Shown piece after piece: positions 20,415-29,721 of a stretch of DNA of 64,000 nucleotides. Source of the stretch: CAZCGA01 sp964498075. GTDB taxonomy: Bacteria; Desulfobacterota; Binatia; HRBIN30. How positions within the stretch are numbered: the first letter of the stretch is position 1; each line of letters begins with the position of its first letter. The position numbers and the translations under genes were made by a program. Below the pieces are notes generated by a model. The model saw only the letters and a program-made list of their open reading frames with translations, had not been told where the DNA came from and searched no databases. The stretch lies in assembly GCA_964498075.1 (NCBI GenBank), contig CAZCGA010000008.1:1-64000 (forward strand). The letters run 5' to 3'.

Positions 20415-21877
20415 GCAGGCACCGGCGTCAGCCGTCGCTCGAGACGGCGCGCCAAGCGCGACAGCGGATAGCTGAGCGCCAAGTAGAGCCCGGCGCACAG
20501 GAGCCCCGGCAACAGCCAGCCGCGCACGTCGACCGCCGTGATCGTCATCTGCTTCGTCAGCTCGACGACCGTGATCACCGACACCAGCGACGAGTCCTTG
20601 AGCAGCGCGATGAAGTCGTTCGCGATCCCGGGCAGAGCGACCCGCAGCGCCTGCGGCAGCACGATGCGCCGCAACGCCAAGCCGCGCGACATGCCCAGCG
20701 ACAGGGCAGCTTCAGTCTGCCCGACCGGCACTGCTTCGAGCCCTGCACGATACAGCTCGGCCTCGTAGGCGGCGTAGTTCATTCCCAAACCGATCACCGC
20801 TGCGGTGAACGCCGTGAGCGTCAGCACCGGGGCAATGCCGTAGTACAGGACGTAGAGCTGCAGGAGCAACGGCGTGCCGCGAAAGACTTCGATGTAGACG
20901 GTTGCCACCCGCCCGGCGACGGCGCCGCCGTAGCGGCGGCAGATGCTCAGCGCCAACCCGCCGAGCACCGCGAGGCCCATCGCCAGCGCCGAGATCACCA
21001 GCGTGATGGCTGCGGCGCGCAGAAACAGCGCGAAGTGCACCGAGGTGAGTTTGACAGCAGACTCGGGTTGTTCTGCCGGCACGCCGGCGTCTGCGAGCGT
21101 TGCTTGCCGGTCATTCCACAAGTGCCAACGTGCCAGGATGTTCTGCAACTCGCCCCCGCTCATCATGGCGGCCAACGCGTCGTCGACGGCGTGCAGCAGA
21201 TTCGCCTCGTCGCTACGGATGCCGATGGCGTACACGCCCTCGCCGACGGTCGCCGCCGCGCGCAGCGTCGGGCGGACGAGGCCGTAGCGGCCGGCGATGA
21301 TATCGTCGAGCACAACCCCGTCGAGCCGTCCGTTTTCGAGGTCGATGTACGGCTCTTCCACTCCTTCATAGAGCACCACGTCGATTTCCGGCGCAGCCTT
21401 GACGAGATCAAGAGCCTGCGAGCCGGCGAGCGTGCCGACGCGCCGCCCGCGCAAGTCGGCGAGGCTCCGCACCCCGGTGGCGTCGCGCCGTACGACCAGC
21501 GTCTCGGAGAAGCGGTAATAAGGTCGCGTGAAGGCGATGCGCCCGCGGCGCGCCGGTGTCACCTCGAGGCCGTTGAGGATGATGTCGAAGTCGCCACGCT
21601 CGAGTGACGGAATCAGGTTCTGCCAATCGTTCTGCGCGAACTCGGCGCGCACGCCGAGCCGGTGCGCCAGGGCGTCGGCGATCTCGACCTCGAAGCCGAT
21701 GAGCTGCGTGCTGTCGTGCGGATCCTGAAAGGCGTACGGCTCACCACCCTGCATGTCGCCGCCCCAGCGCAGGACCCCGCGAGCTCGAATTGCAGCGAGC
21801 CCGTCACCGCCGGAGCCGGCGGCGGCGGTGGAAGCGATCGCCAGGCTGAGGATTCCGACGAGAACGTCCCATCGCAT
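20411..21877 (-). CDS. Amino-acid ABC transporter: periplasmic binding domain fused to permease
   Basis: A 488-residue single chain. After a signal-like N-terminus (VLVGILSLAIASTAAAG) come about 220 residues of family 3 solute-binding domain (GVLRWGGDMQGGEPYAFQD, LEVTPARRGRIAFTRPYY, GSQAL). Then follow about five membrane helices with the EAA-loop region (GLEAVPVGQTEAALSLGMSR ... RIVLPQALRVALPGIANDF) of HisM/GlnP permeases. Such fused importers are known in other bacteria. It is divergent from fabI, with about 97 bases between starts. Substrate is likely a polar amino acid, by family. Confidence 0.91.
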   Translation of the reverse strand: MRWDVLVGILSLAIASTAAAGSGGDGLAAIRARGVLRWGGDMQGGEPYAFQDPHDSTQLIGFEVEIADALAHRLGVRAEFAQNDWQNLIPSLERGDFDIILNGLEVTPARRGRIAFTRPYYRFSETLVVRRDATGVRSLADLRGRRVGTLAGSQALDLVKAAPEIDVVLYEGVEEPYIDLENGRLDGVVLDDIIAGRYGLVRPTLRAAATVGEGVYAIGIRSDEANLLHAVDDALAAMMSGGELQNILARWHLWNDRQATLADAGVPAEQPESAVKLTSVHFALFLRAAAITLVISALAMGLAVLGGLALSICRRYGGAVAGRVATVYIEVFRGTPLLLQLYVLYYGIAPVLTLTAFTAAVIGLGMNYAAYEAELYRAGLEAVPVGQTEAALSLGMSRGLALRRIVLPQALRVALPGIANDFIALLKDSSLVSVITVVELTKQMTITAVDVRGWLLPGLLCAGLYLALSYPLSRLARRLERRLTPVPA

Positions 21878-21974
21878 AGGTTGCGATGTATCGAAGGGCC
21901 GGGCAGGCGGCAAGCGCCGCGTCCTTGCGCCGACCGTGTCGCTCCGGGTAAGGGACGGGCGAGGTGGAGGGGAC

Positions 21975-22742
21975 ATGCCACTGCTTGCGGACAAGAAGGC
22001 CATCGTCTTCGGCGTCGCCAACGATCACAGCATCGCCTGGGCGATCGCGCAGGCGCTGCATCGCGAGGGGGCCGAGCTGGCGCTCACCTACGTCGGTGAG
22101 CCGATCGAGCGGCGCGTCCGTCCGTTGGCCGAGTCGTTGGGGGTGCGCGTGGTGTTGCCGTGCGACGTCACTAAAGACGACGACATCGCCGCGACCTTCG
22201 CCGCACTGCGCGACCAATGGGGCCGCGTCGACGTCGTCATCCACGCCGTCGCCTTTGCGCTGCGCGAAGAGCTCAAGGGCCGCTTCGTCAACACCTCGCG
22301 TCACGGATTTCACCTGGCGCTCGACGTCAGCGCCTACTCGCTGATTGCCATCGCCCGCCATGCTGAGCCCTTGATGTCTGGCGGTGGATCAGTGCTGACG
22401 CTGACCTATCTCGGTGCCGAGCGGGTGCTGCCCAACTACAACGTCATGGGAATCGCCAAGGCCGCACTGGAGGCCAGTGTGCGCTATCTGGCGGGCGACT
22501 TGGGACCGCAGGGGATTCGGGTGAATGCCATCTCCGCCGGCCCGATCCGCACCCTGTCGTCGGCCGGCATCACCGGCTTCAAGGACATGCTGCACTACCA
22601 TGAGGCACGCGCACCGCTGCGGCGCAACATCCGGCCCGAAGAGGTGGCGCAGACGGCGCTCTACCTGTGCAGCGATCTCGGCAGCGGCGTCACCGGCGAG
22701 GTGGTGCACGTCGACGGCGGCTACAACATCGTCGGGATGTGA
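21975..22742 (+). CDS. fabI: Enoyl-[acyl-carrier-protein] reductase FabI
   Basis: A 255-residue NADH-dependent enoyl-ACP reductase for the last step of the type II fatty-acid elongation cycle. It has FGVANDHSIAWAIA at the cofactor site, catalytic Tyr and Lys spaced Y-x6-K in NYNVMGIAKAAL, and the ISAGPIRTLSSAGI loop, all diagnostic of FabI rather than a general SDR. The ATG 21975 is preceded by GGAGGGG. It is followed by lgt, 33 bases downstream. Confidence 0.97.
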   Translation: MPLLADKKAIVFGVANDHSIAWAIAQALHREGAELALTYVGEPIERRVRPLAESLGVRVVLPCDVTKDDDIAATFAALRDQWGRVDVVIHAVAFALREELKGRFVNTSRHGFHLALDVSAYSLIAIARHAEPLMSGGGSVLTLTYLGAERVLPNYNVMGIAKAALEASVRYLAGDLGPQGIRVNAISAGPIRTLSSAGITGFKDMLHYHEARAPLRRNIRPEEVAQTALYLCSDLGSGVTGEVVHVDGGYNIVGM

Positions 22743-22775
22743 GATGCCGCGGCGCGGCTAGGTGGAAGATCCGAG

Positions 22776-23534
22776 ATGCGCCCGGTGCTGTTCTACTTCG
22801 GCGACATCGCCGTCCCCAGCTTCTGGGTGGCCGCGTTCGCAGGATTCTTCGCCGCCTTCCTGGTCATCCGCAGCGATCTGCTCCGTCGCGGATACGGTGT
22901 CGACCTGGCGTACGACTTCGTTCTGTACGCGTATGTCGGCGGCTGGGTCGGGGCGCGCCTGTTCATCATTCCCACAGGCTGGGAATATTTCGTCGATGAC
23001 CCGATCGGTTTCCTGCTCGCCTCGAGTGGATGGGTCTGGTACGGCGGCCTGATTGGCGGCGCCGCCGCGGTGTGGTTGCTGGCGCAGCGGCGGCAGGTGT
23101 CGATGCTCATGATGGCCGACGTCGCCGCACCGGCGCTGGCTATCGGGCTCGGCATCGGACGCATCGGCTGCCAGCTGGCCGGTGATGGTGACTACGGAGT
23201 GCCGACCGACCTGCCGTGGGCGATGAGCTATCCGAACGGCGTGGTGCCGACGACCGACCGCGTCCACCCGGCGCCGGTGTACGAGATGCTCGCCTGCTTC
23301 GCGATCTTCGCCTACCTGTGGCAGCGGCGTCACCGGCAGCCGCCGGGCGGCGATCTGTTCGGACGGTATCTCATCGCATCCGCCGTGGTGCGCTTTTTGA
23401 TCGAGTTCGTGCGCCGCAACCCGGCGTGGATCGTCGGGCTGACCACCGCGCAGTGGCTCAGCGTGGTCTTGGCGATCATGGGTGTGGTCTTCGTCCGCCA
23501 CGCGTCGCGGTCCGCAGCCAGCGTGCCGACGTAG
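22776..23534 (+). CDS. lgt: Prolipoprotein diacylglyceryl transferase
   Basis: A 252-residue inner-membrane enzyme with about seven hydrophobic helices. It carries the GRIGCQLAGDGDYGVPTDLPW region that corresponds to the Lgt signature and HPAPVYEM late in the chain. It transfers diacylglycerol from phosphatidylglycerol to lipobox Cys residues; several lipoproteins in this window would be substrates. WYGGLIGG replaces the more common HGG block, as in some Lgt-like homologues. It is shorter than E. coli Lgt (291). Confidence 0.85.
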   Translation: MRPVLFYFGDIAVPSFWVAAFAGFFAAFLVIRSDLLRRGYGVDLAYDFVLYAYVGGWVGARLFIIPTGWEYFVDDPIGFLLASSGWVWYGGLIGGAAAVWLLAQRRQVSMLMMADVAAPALAIGLGIGRIGCQLAGDGDYGVPTDLPWAMSYPNGVVPTTDRVHPAPVYEMLACFAIFAYLWQRRHRQPPGGDLFGRYLIASAVVRFLIEFVRRNPAWIVGLTTAQWLSVVLAIMGVVFVRHASRSAASVPT

Positions 23535-23588
23535 ATCCTTGCTGGCCTGAGTTGCCCAACCCGAGCGTCGAGCGTACAATCCGCCTGC

Positions 23589-24248
23589 ATGAAGGGAATT
23601 GCTTTCAGCGTCCTTCTCATTTTCCTTTCCAGCGCGGCCTCAGCTGACATCGTCGAATGGCAAGACGCCAACGGCGTGCGTCACTTCACCAATCTGAAGG
23701 GTGAAGTGCCGAAGGAGCACCAGGACGATACGCACGTGGTCGTGGATGAGCTGGCGCGCCGGCCCGCTGCCGCAGAGGGAGCCACCGCTCCGAGCACGGC
23801 GACCCACGATGAGCCACCTGCCGTCGCACCACCGGCGGCGGAGCCGCGGCGCGAAGCCCAGGTGATTTATGATCGACCCGACGTGTCGGCCTACATTGAA
23901 GGACTGGAACGCGGCATCGAAGCCGCCCGTACCATCAACTCGGGCGGGAACGTCCAAGTCAACGGGCCGCTCGCGGTGGCCAGCGCCACGGCTCCACCAC
24001 CGTACGTTTATCCGCCCCCGTATTATCCGTTCGTGACCACGTCCTTCGATCGCGGGCGCTCGCGCTTCCTCACGCTGCGCATGCTGCTGGAAGATCAGTT
24101 CCAACTCGATCGCGATGGTCCGTTCTTCGTCGAGCCGCGCCGCATTCCGCTGAGCGTCAACCTGCATACGCCGTTACCGCGCGGTCTCCCGAACGCGGAC
24201 CCGAAAACCCCGCGGAAGCAGATCCAGACGCGCGTGATCACTCGCTGA
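23589..24248 (+). CDS. Exported DUF4124-domain protein
   Basis: A 219-residue protein with a signal peptide (IAFSVLLIFLSSAASA, cleavage likely after ASA) and then the short DUF4124 block DIVEWQDANGVRHFTNLKGE. The rest is Pro/Ala-rich and low complexity with a YVYPPPYYPF segment. Role unknown; DUF4124 proteins are periplasmic and often sit near envelope genes. It follows lgt by 54 bases. Confidence 0.75.
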   Translation: MKGIAFSVLLIFLSSAASADIVEWQDANGVRHFTNLKGEVPKEHQDDTHVVVDELARRPAAAEGATAPSTATHDEPPAVAPPAAEPRREAQVIYDRPDVSAYIEGLERGIEAARTINSGGNVQVNGPLAVASATAPPPYVYPPPYYPFVTTSFDRGRSRFLTLRMLLEDQFQLDRDGPFFVEPRRIPLSVNLHTPLPRGLPNADPKTPRKQIQTRVITR

Positions 24249-24276
24249 CCACACGCCCGCGATCCACCGTCCGACA

Positions 24277-24834
24277 ATGTCGCATCCACGGGTCCTCGAC
24301 CGGACGCAGAGTGCGTTGGTGGTCATCGACGTGCAGGAGGCGTATCGGGGACTGACTGTCGAGCATGAGCGGATGATGCGTGGCGTGCGCCGGCTGATTG
24401 AAGCCGCGAAGATCGTCGGCGTCCCGATCCTGGCGACCGAGCAGTACCCGAAGGGGTTGGGTCATCTCGTACCGGAAGTAGCGGAGGGTTTTCCCGCCGG
24501 GCTCGAGGTTGTCGAAAAGCTTTCACTGAGCTGCTGTGCCGAACCAAGATTCGCCGAGCGCCTCACGGGATTGCAGCGGACGCAGGTCGTCGTCTGCGGC
24601 CTCGAGGCGCACGCCTGCGTGAACCAGACGGTGCACGACCTGCTGGATCGCGGCTATCAAGTGCACCTGCCGTACGACGCCATCTCCTCGCGCTTCGCAC
24701 ACGACTACCAAGCCGGTTGGGACAAGATGGTGGGGTCGGGCGCAGTGCCGAGCAGCGTGGAGATGGCGTGCCTCGAATGGGTGCGGACCGCCGCCGCGCC
24801 GGACTTCAAAGCCGTACAGAAGCTCCTGAGGTAG
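24277..24834 (+). CDS. Isochorismatase-like cysteine hydrolase
   Basis: A 185-residue cytoplasmic protein with the catalytic triad of the family: Asp in LVVIDVQEAY, Lys in VVEKLSLSCC and the nucleophile Cys in CGLEAHACVNQT. The sequence is closest to the YcaC-like or ISOC2-like branch, whose substrates are poorly known. ATG 24277 lacks a strong ribosome site. It may be read through from the upstream gene, 28 bases away. Confidence 0.88.
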   Translation: MSHPRVLDRTQSALVVIDVQEAYRGLTVEHERMMRGVRRLIEAAKIVGVPILATEQYPKGLGHLVPEVAEGFPAGLEVVEKLSLSCCAEPRFAERLTGLQRTQVVVCGLEAHACVNQTVHDLLDRGYQVHLPYDAISSRFAHDYQAGWDKMVGSGAVPSSVEMACLEWVRTAAAPDFKAVQKLLR

Positions 24835-24838
24835 AATT

Positions 24839-24891
24839 GGGTCATTGAATCATCAGGTCATTGAGGCAGTGAAGACGTGACTCAGTGACCC
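24839..24891. repeat. GGGTCATTGA-type inverted repeat
   Basis: Arms at 24839-24853 and 24877-24891 are complementary at 12 of 15 positions, with a further GGTCATTGA copy between them. It follows the isochorismatase gene and could act as a terminator or be a dispersed TCATTGA repeat. Confidence 0.4.
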
Positions 24892-24962
24892 GATCGACCT
24901 GGTCCTATTTGTTCGCTCCGTTGCATATGGTATGCGAGCCGTCGCGGAGGAGGCATGCGGTA

Positions 24963-26879
24963 ATGCGGCGACGGGCGAAGCGGAGCATCGACAGCCTGGC
25001 CGGCTTGATGAACGTGAGGCTTGCTGGACTGGGGATTGGTGCTGTCCTGCTGACGGTGCTTGCCCAGGCGCCGTTCGTGCCGCGCGTGGCGACGGCCGCG
25101 TGTGGAACCGGTACCGTCGAGCTGGTGAGCATCGCCGCGAGTGGTGCGCAGGCCAATGGGCGCAGCGAGCTGCCGGCGACCAGTGGGGACGGGTGTGTCG
25201 TCGCCTTCAAGTCATTGGCGTCGAACCTCAACACCTGCGACGACGATGTGCTCGCCTGCGATGCGAACGGCAACTACGATGTGTACCTCCGTGATCGCGC
25301 TGCCGGTTCCACCGAACGCATCAGCGTGCCGGCCTACCGGGCGACGAACGATGAGATCAACTTTCCGCCGGCGCTGAACGCGGACGACGGGAACTTCGTC
25401 GCCTTCGGGTCGCAGGCGTCCAATCTGGTCTTCGGCGATACGAACGTCAGCCCCGATTTCTTTCTAGCCAATCGGGGAGAGAAGACGCTCGTTGGCCTGA
25501 CGTTGGTGCGCGAGTCGCGCCGCGGCGGTGGGGCGGTGGATTTGCCGCCGACTGTCGACGCCGACGGCGGCTTGGTGGCGTTCACGTCGCAGGCTGACGA
25601 TCTGGTCACCGGCGACGACTTCAGCTTCATCGACGACAATGGCGTCTCCGATGTCTTCGTCGGCGGCAACCCGGTCAGCGGAACGATCGACTTGATCAGC
25701 ATCGCCACCGTCGGCGGGCAAAGCGGGCATTCCGGCAACGCTTGCAGTAGCGGCGGAGCCATTAGCGCCGACGGCTGCAAGGTGGCTTTCTACTCCGATG
25801 CGACGAATCTGGTTGCGGCTACCGATCCGGGGACGGCCGGCGTGTTCCTGCGCGACCGCTGCAGCGACCCGCGCACGACGCAGCGGGTCGGTCTGCTGAG
25901 CAAGAGCCACTGCTTGCAGCGCGAGGTGAGCCCGGCGATCAGTGCGGACGGAAGCAGCGTCGCGTTCGTTTCGGAGTTGCGGTTGGATGACGACGATGGC
26001 AACGGCCTCGCCGACGTCTTCGTGTGGCGTGACGGCGTCGTCACGCGCGTCAGCAAGAGCGCCGATGGTAGCGTTGCGGACGGCGCGAGTGGCTTCCCGA
26101 GCCTCAGCGGCGACGGCCGCTTCGTGGCGTTCCAGTCGCTCGCCGGCAACTTGGTGGATGGTGACAACAACCACAGGTCAGATGTCTTCGCCGTGGATAC
26201 GACCGATGGCAGAGTGGCACGTGTGAGCCTCAATAGCAGCGGTGCCGAGTCGGACCTCGGCAGCTTCGAGCCACAAATCAGTCGCGACGGGACCACCGTG
26301 GTCTTCCGCGCCGATGGGCCGCTGGTGCCGGAGGACATGAACGGCTTGCCCGATATCTATGCCGCGGCGAATACGCTGAACGTCACGCCGCCGCCGGAGC
26401 CGACGGAGACATCGACGACGACGCCGGAGGCGACGGCGGTTGCGACGACGACCTTGCCGCCAACGGTGACGCCGACCGCGACGGAGACAGCGACGGGTCC
26501 CGCCGTGACCTCGACGCCAACGCTAACGCCGCCGATGGCCACTTCCACACCCACTTGCGCATGCACGCCGACGTCCACGCCGACGGCCAAAGCGACACCC
26601 ACTGGTCCGACGCCGACGGCGACGGGCCCGACCAGGACCCCGACCGGCCCGACGCCTACGGCAACCGGCCCGACTCCGACACGTACCGGAGGAACACCGA
26701 CAGCGACCGGCGGCACTGCAGGGAGAGGCGGTGGCGGTGGGGGCTGCAGCTGCGGTATCGATCCGGACGTCGGCGGTGTGCCGTACTCGAACTCGATCTC
26801 GGCACTGGGTGTGCCCTTGCTGCCGCGGATCTTGCGTGGCCGGCGCAGACCGCGGCGCGGTTGCGAGCGCGGGGCGTAG
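24963..26879 (+). CDS. Secreted PD40-like beta-propeller protein with Thr/Pro tail and Cys-Arg C-terminus
   Basis: About 638 residues. The N-terminus is a signal-like segment (LAGLGIGAVLLTVLAQAPFV). It is followed by about eight repeats of the type SGDGRFVAFQSLAGNLVDGD and ISADGSSVAFVSE, which fit TolB/PD40 beta-propeller blades with Asp-rich loops that may bind calcium. From about residue 500 there is a ~110-residue Thr/Pro linker (PTATGPTRTPTGPTPTATG), then GGGGCSCGIDPD, a modest hydrophobic stretch (ISALGVPLLPRIL) and an Arg-rich end. That tail resembles MYXO-CTERM-like sorting signals. GTG 24885 is an alternative start; ATG 24963 follows GGAGGAGG. It is probably surface-anchored or secreted. 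Confidence 0.8.
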   Translation: MRRRAKRSIDSLAGLMNVRLAGLGIGAVLLTVLAQAPFVPRVATAACGTGTVELVSIAASGAQANGRSELPATSGDGCVVAFKSLASNLNTCDDDVLACDANGNYDVYLRDRAAGSTERISVPAYRATNDEINFPPALNADDGNFVAFGSQASNLVFGDTNVSPDFFLANRGEKTLVGLTLVRESRRGGGAVDLPPTVDADGGLVAFTSQADDLVTGDDFSFIDDNGVSDVFVGGNPVSGTIDLISIATVGGQSGHSGNACSSGGAISADGCKVAFYSDATNLVAATDPGTAGVFLRDRCSDPRTTQRVGLLSKSHCLQREVSPAISADGSSVAFVSELRLDDDDGNGLADVFVWRDGVVTRVSKSADGSVADGASGFPSLSGDGRFVAFQSLAGNLVDGDNNHRSDVFAVDTTDGRVARVSLNSSGAESDLGSFEPQISRDGTTVVFRADGPLVPEDMNGLPDIYAAANTLNVTPPPEPTETSTTTPEATAVATTTLPPTVTPTATETATGPAVTSTPTLTPPMATSTPTCACTPTSTPTAKATPTGPTPTATGPTRTPTGPTPTATGPTPTRTGGTPTATGGTAGRGGGGGGCSCGIDPDVGGVPYSNSISALGVPLLPRILRGRRRPRRGCERGA

Positions 26880-26912
26880 CGGCATTCGGGACGCCGGCGT
26901 GCGTCTCCGTTC

Positions 26913-28283
26913 TTACCCCCCGAAGCGCATCAGCGTGCGCACCACCCACGGGTCCTTCTTCGGCTTGCCCTTGCGGTCTTGCGCCAGCAAGGCGCGGCGC
27001 GCGAGGGTGACGCCGAGGTAACGCAAGGGCTCGCGTGGGAAGGGCAGGGGCTTGGCGCGCACGAAACACAGCTGCGTCAGGTCGGTCTCCCTCCCGAGGA
27101 CGAGGTCGCGCAGGATCTGCCCGCCCAGGTGCGTCGGTGCAACGCCATGCCCCGAGTAGCCGAACCCGTAGTGGATGGCGCCGCCTTCCAACGTTCCGAA
27201 GCTCGGCACGAAGCGCGCCGTGACCGCAACCGGACCACCCCATTGATGCGTGAAGCGCACGCCCTTCAACTGTGGGAAGATCGTCGTGACGTCGCGCTGC
27301 AGGATCTCGAACACGCCGCGATTGCGGTCGTGCTGTGCATCGATGCTGGAGTTGTAGTAGTACGGCGCGTCTTCGCCACCCATGAGAATGCGGCCGTCCG
27401 CCGTCGGCCGGAAGTAGTGGATGTAGGTGCGCTTGTCCTCCAGCCCTTGGCGGCCTTGCCAGCCGATCGATGCCCACTGCCCTTCGCTCAGCTGCTCGGT
27501 GAGCACGATGTACGAGTAGAGTGGTATGAGCAGCCGGCGAAACTCGGGGAACTGGATCGTATAGGCGTTGGTGGCCAGCACGACCTTATCGGCTTGCAAC
27601 GTGCCCTGCTTGGTGTGGATGTGCACCTTCCCGCCCTTCGTCTCCAGGCGGTCGACGGCGGTCTGCTCGTAGATGATGCCGCTTTGCTGGCGCACGACGC
27701 GCGCCATGCCGCGCACCAGCTTGGCGGGGTTGATGAGAGCGCCGGTCTTTTCCTGCAGACCGCAACGGAAGAGCGGCGACTGGATCTCCCGCCGCAGCTC
27801 GTCGCCCGCCAGGTAGCGGATGTCGGTGATGCCGAGCGCTTCCGCGGCGCGCCGGTCGGCTTCGATCCGCTCCACCTGGCTGTCGTCGGCGGCGATGCCG
27901 ATGAAGCCGTTCTTCTCGTAGTCGCAGGCCACGCCATGGGCCGCGGAGAACTGGCCGATGTCGTCGATCGAGCGCGCCACCGCCTGGTGCGCGATGCGCG
28001 CCGGCTCCGTGCCGAAGGCTTGCACGAGATCATGCAAGCTGCGGCTGAGCAACGTCATGGCGAAGCCGCCGTTGCGCCCGCTGGCGCCGTAGCCGACGAC
28101 CTCCGACTCGATGACCGCGACCTTCAGCGAGGGATCGGCGCGCAGCAGAAAGTGCGCGGTCCACAGACCCGTGAAGCCGCCACCGATGATCGCCACGTCG
28201 ACGGCGACGTCCCCCCCGAGCGACGGCCCGGCGGTGTAGGGATCAGCTTCCAACCAAAAGCTGCGACTGGCAAAGTCCGCCAT
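26913..28283 (-). CDS. FAD-dependent oxidoreductase (DAO/PuuB-like)
   Basis: A 456-residue flavoprotein. It has a dinucleotide-binding motif AIIGGGFTGLWTAHFL, the GASGRNGGFAM block after it, and a C-terminal FAD contact region GFGYSGHGVAPTHLGG. The architecture matches gamma-glutamylputrescine oxidoreductase and similar glycine/D-amino-acid oxidases. The substrate is an amine or amino acid by family; the exact one is unknown. It starts at ATG 28281-28283 and is divergent from the M16 peptidase gene. Confidence 0.9.
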   Translation of the reverse strand: MADFASRSFWLEADPYTAGPSLGGDVAVDVAIIGGGFTGLWTAHFLLRADPSLKVAVIESEVVGYGASGRNGGFAMTLLSRSLHDLVQAFGTEPARIAHQAVARSIDDIGQFSAAHGVACDYEKNGFIGIAADDSQVERIEADRRAAEALGITDIRYLAGDELRREIQSPLFRCGLQEKTGALINPAKLVRGMARVVRQQSGIIYEQTAVDRLETKGGKVHIHTKQGTLQADKVVLATNAYTIQFPEFRRLLIPLYSYIVLTEQLSEGQWASIGWQGRQGLEDKRTYIHYFRPTADGRILMGGEDAPYYYNSSIDAQHDRNRGVFEILQRDVTTIFPQLKGVRFTHQWGGPVAVTARFVPSFGTLEGGAIHYGFGYSGHGVAPTHLGGQILRDLVLGRETDLTQLCFVRAKPLPFPREPLRYLGVTLARRALLAQDRKGKPKKDPWVVRTLMRFGG

Positions 28284-28410
28284 GGTGCCTCCTTGGCGCA
28301 GCGCGATGCCGCCGTGCCCGCTGCCAGACGTTTAGACGCTGCGTGCCGGCCTGTAAAGGTACGCCCGCGGCACCTTTCGCCACGACGCAAGCTGTGCTTA
28401 GACCACTGCG

Positions 28411-29610
28411 ATGAGCAACGTACGCATGTCTCGCCACCGCGGCTTGCGGGTGGCGTATCAACATATTCCCGGCCCGCTCACCAGCATCGCGCTGAGCGTG
28501 CACGCGGGCGCCCGCTTCGATGGCGCGCATCCCGGTATCGCACACATGGCGGAACATATGCTGTTCCAAGGGACCGCATCGCTCGACCAGGTGGCGCTGA
28601 ACCGCCGGGCTGCCGAGCTCGGCGGCGAGCACAACGCCGACACCGGCTACGAGACCATCTCGCTCACCTTCGAGGTGTTCAACGAAGACGTGGCGGACGC
28701 TCTCGGGTTGCTGGCGGAGCAGTTCTATCGCAGTCAGGTCAGCGCCGAACGCTTCCGCAAGGAACGGCGTGTGGTGATCGACGAGATCCGCGGCCGCACC
28801 GACGACCCCGCCGATCGGCTGCATACGCGTGCGTGGGAGCGCTTCTTCGCCGGATCGCTCGCGCATCCGGTGTGCGGCAGCCTGCAGAGCGTACGGAGCA
28901 TGGAGGCGCGGCACGTCGGCACGTTCATCCAGCGCAGCTTTACCCACAGCCGCAGCGTCCTCGCCGTTGTGGGCGGCGTCTCCGAACGGACGGCGCGGGC
29001 GGCGGTCCGCACACACTTCAGCGCCGGCGAACCCGGGGCGCGGCCCGGCCTACCAGCGGTGCGCTTCGGCTCCAACGGCGGACTCCGCCTGCGCGGTGGA
29101 GGCGGGCAGGCCTATGTCGCCAAGCTCATCGCCATCTCACCGGAGCCCCGACACTTGATCGCCGTGGGTCTCGCGCTCGACCTCGTCGGGGCCGACCCGG
29201 ACAGTCGACTGTTTCAGGAAATCCGCGAGCGTCTCGGTCTGGGTTACGATGTGTCGGCCAGCTTGGATTGGGGCGCCGGCTGGGCGGTGGCCATCGTCTC
29301 CGCGAGCGCCGCGCGCGGCGCCGCCAAGCGACTGCTGCGGGCGGTCGAAGACACCTGCCAGCGCGCGGCGACGGAAGGCTTTACACCGGATGAGCTCGTC
29401 CGCGCGCGCAAGAAGCTGCGCTACCGCTACGCGTCACTCGCCGAGAGCCGGTTCGATCGCGCCCTGGCGTTGTCCGAGGGCACACTGCTCGGCTTTCCGC
29501 GGCCTGAGGAGGCGGAGCGCATCGTCAGCTGCATGCCGAAGAAGGAGATCGAAGGCGCGTGGCGCGAGGCGCTGCAGGGGCACACGCTGACGGCGGTCCT
29601 GGCCGACTGA
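28411..29610 (+). CDS. M16 family zinc metallopeptidase
   Basis: A 399-residue pitrilysin-like protease with the inverted zinc motif HxxEH (HMAEHMLF) and the downstream Glu (ERRVVIDEIRGR). The C-terminal domain has SRLFQEIRERLGLGYDV, whose Arg and Tyr contact substrate in active M16 members. No signal peptide is seen, so it may act in the cytoplasm or on an exported substrate of another gene. The frame opens at ATG 28411. It is followed by a solitary Hint protein. Confidence 0.92.
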   Translation: MSNVRMSRHRGLRVAYQHIPGPLTSIALSVHAGARFDGAHPGIAHMAEHMLFQGTASLDQVALNRRAAELGGEHNADTGYETISLTFEVFNEDVADALGLLAEQFYRSQVSAERFRKERRVVIDEIRGRTDDPADRLHTRAWERFFAGSLAHPVCGSLQSVRSMEARHVGTFIQRSFTHSRSVLAVVGGVSERTARAAVRTHFSAGEPGARPGLPAVRFGSNGGLRLRGGGGQAYVAKLIAISPEPRHLIAVGLALDLVGADPDSRLFQEIRERLGLGYDVSASLDWGAGWAVAIVSASAARGAAKRLLRAVEDTCQRAATEGFTPDELVRARKKLRYRYASLAESRFDRALALSEGTLLGFPRPEEAERIVSCMPKKEIEGAWREALQGHTLTAVLAD

Positions 29611-29630
29611 GGAGAAGTCGGAGTGAAACC

Positions 29631-29660
29631 GCCGATAGACGCCGATGAACGCCGATGGAA
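29631..29660. repeat. 10-bp tandem repeat, three units
   Basis: GCCGATAGAC, GCCGATGAAC and GCCGATGGAA occur back to back at 29631-29660 between the peptidase and Hint genes. The unit is exactly ten bases and diverges at the last few positions. It is probably a simple-sequence tract. Confidence 0.6.
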
Positions 29661-29721
29661 CCCCAGTCTGATTGTTTCCTTTTCGTGGGACCAACGTTGA
29701 AGACTGCGGCGGAGCGTGGTC

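Noticed and set aside
26979..29393. An 804-codon open frame on the plus strand across the oxidoreductase and M16 peptidase
   Set aside because: It is antisense to the oxidoreductase with Arg/His/Val-rich translation and no domain; an artefact of high GC.
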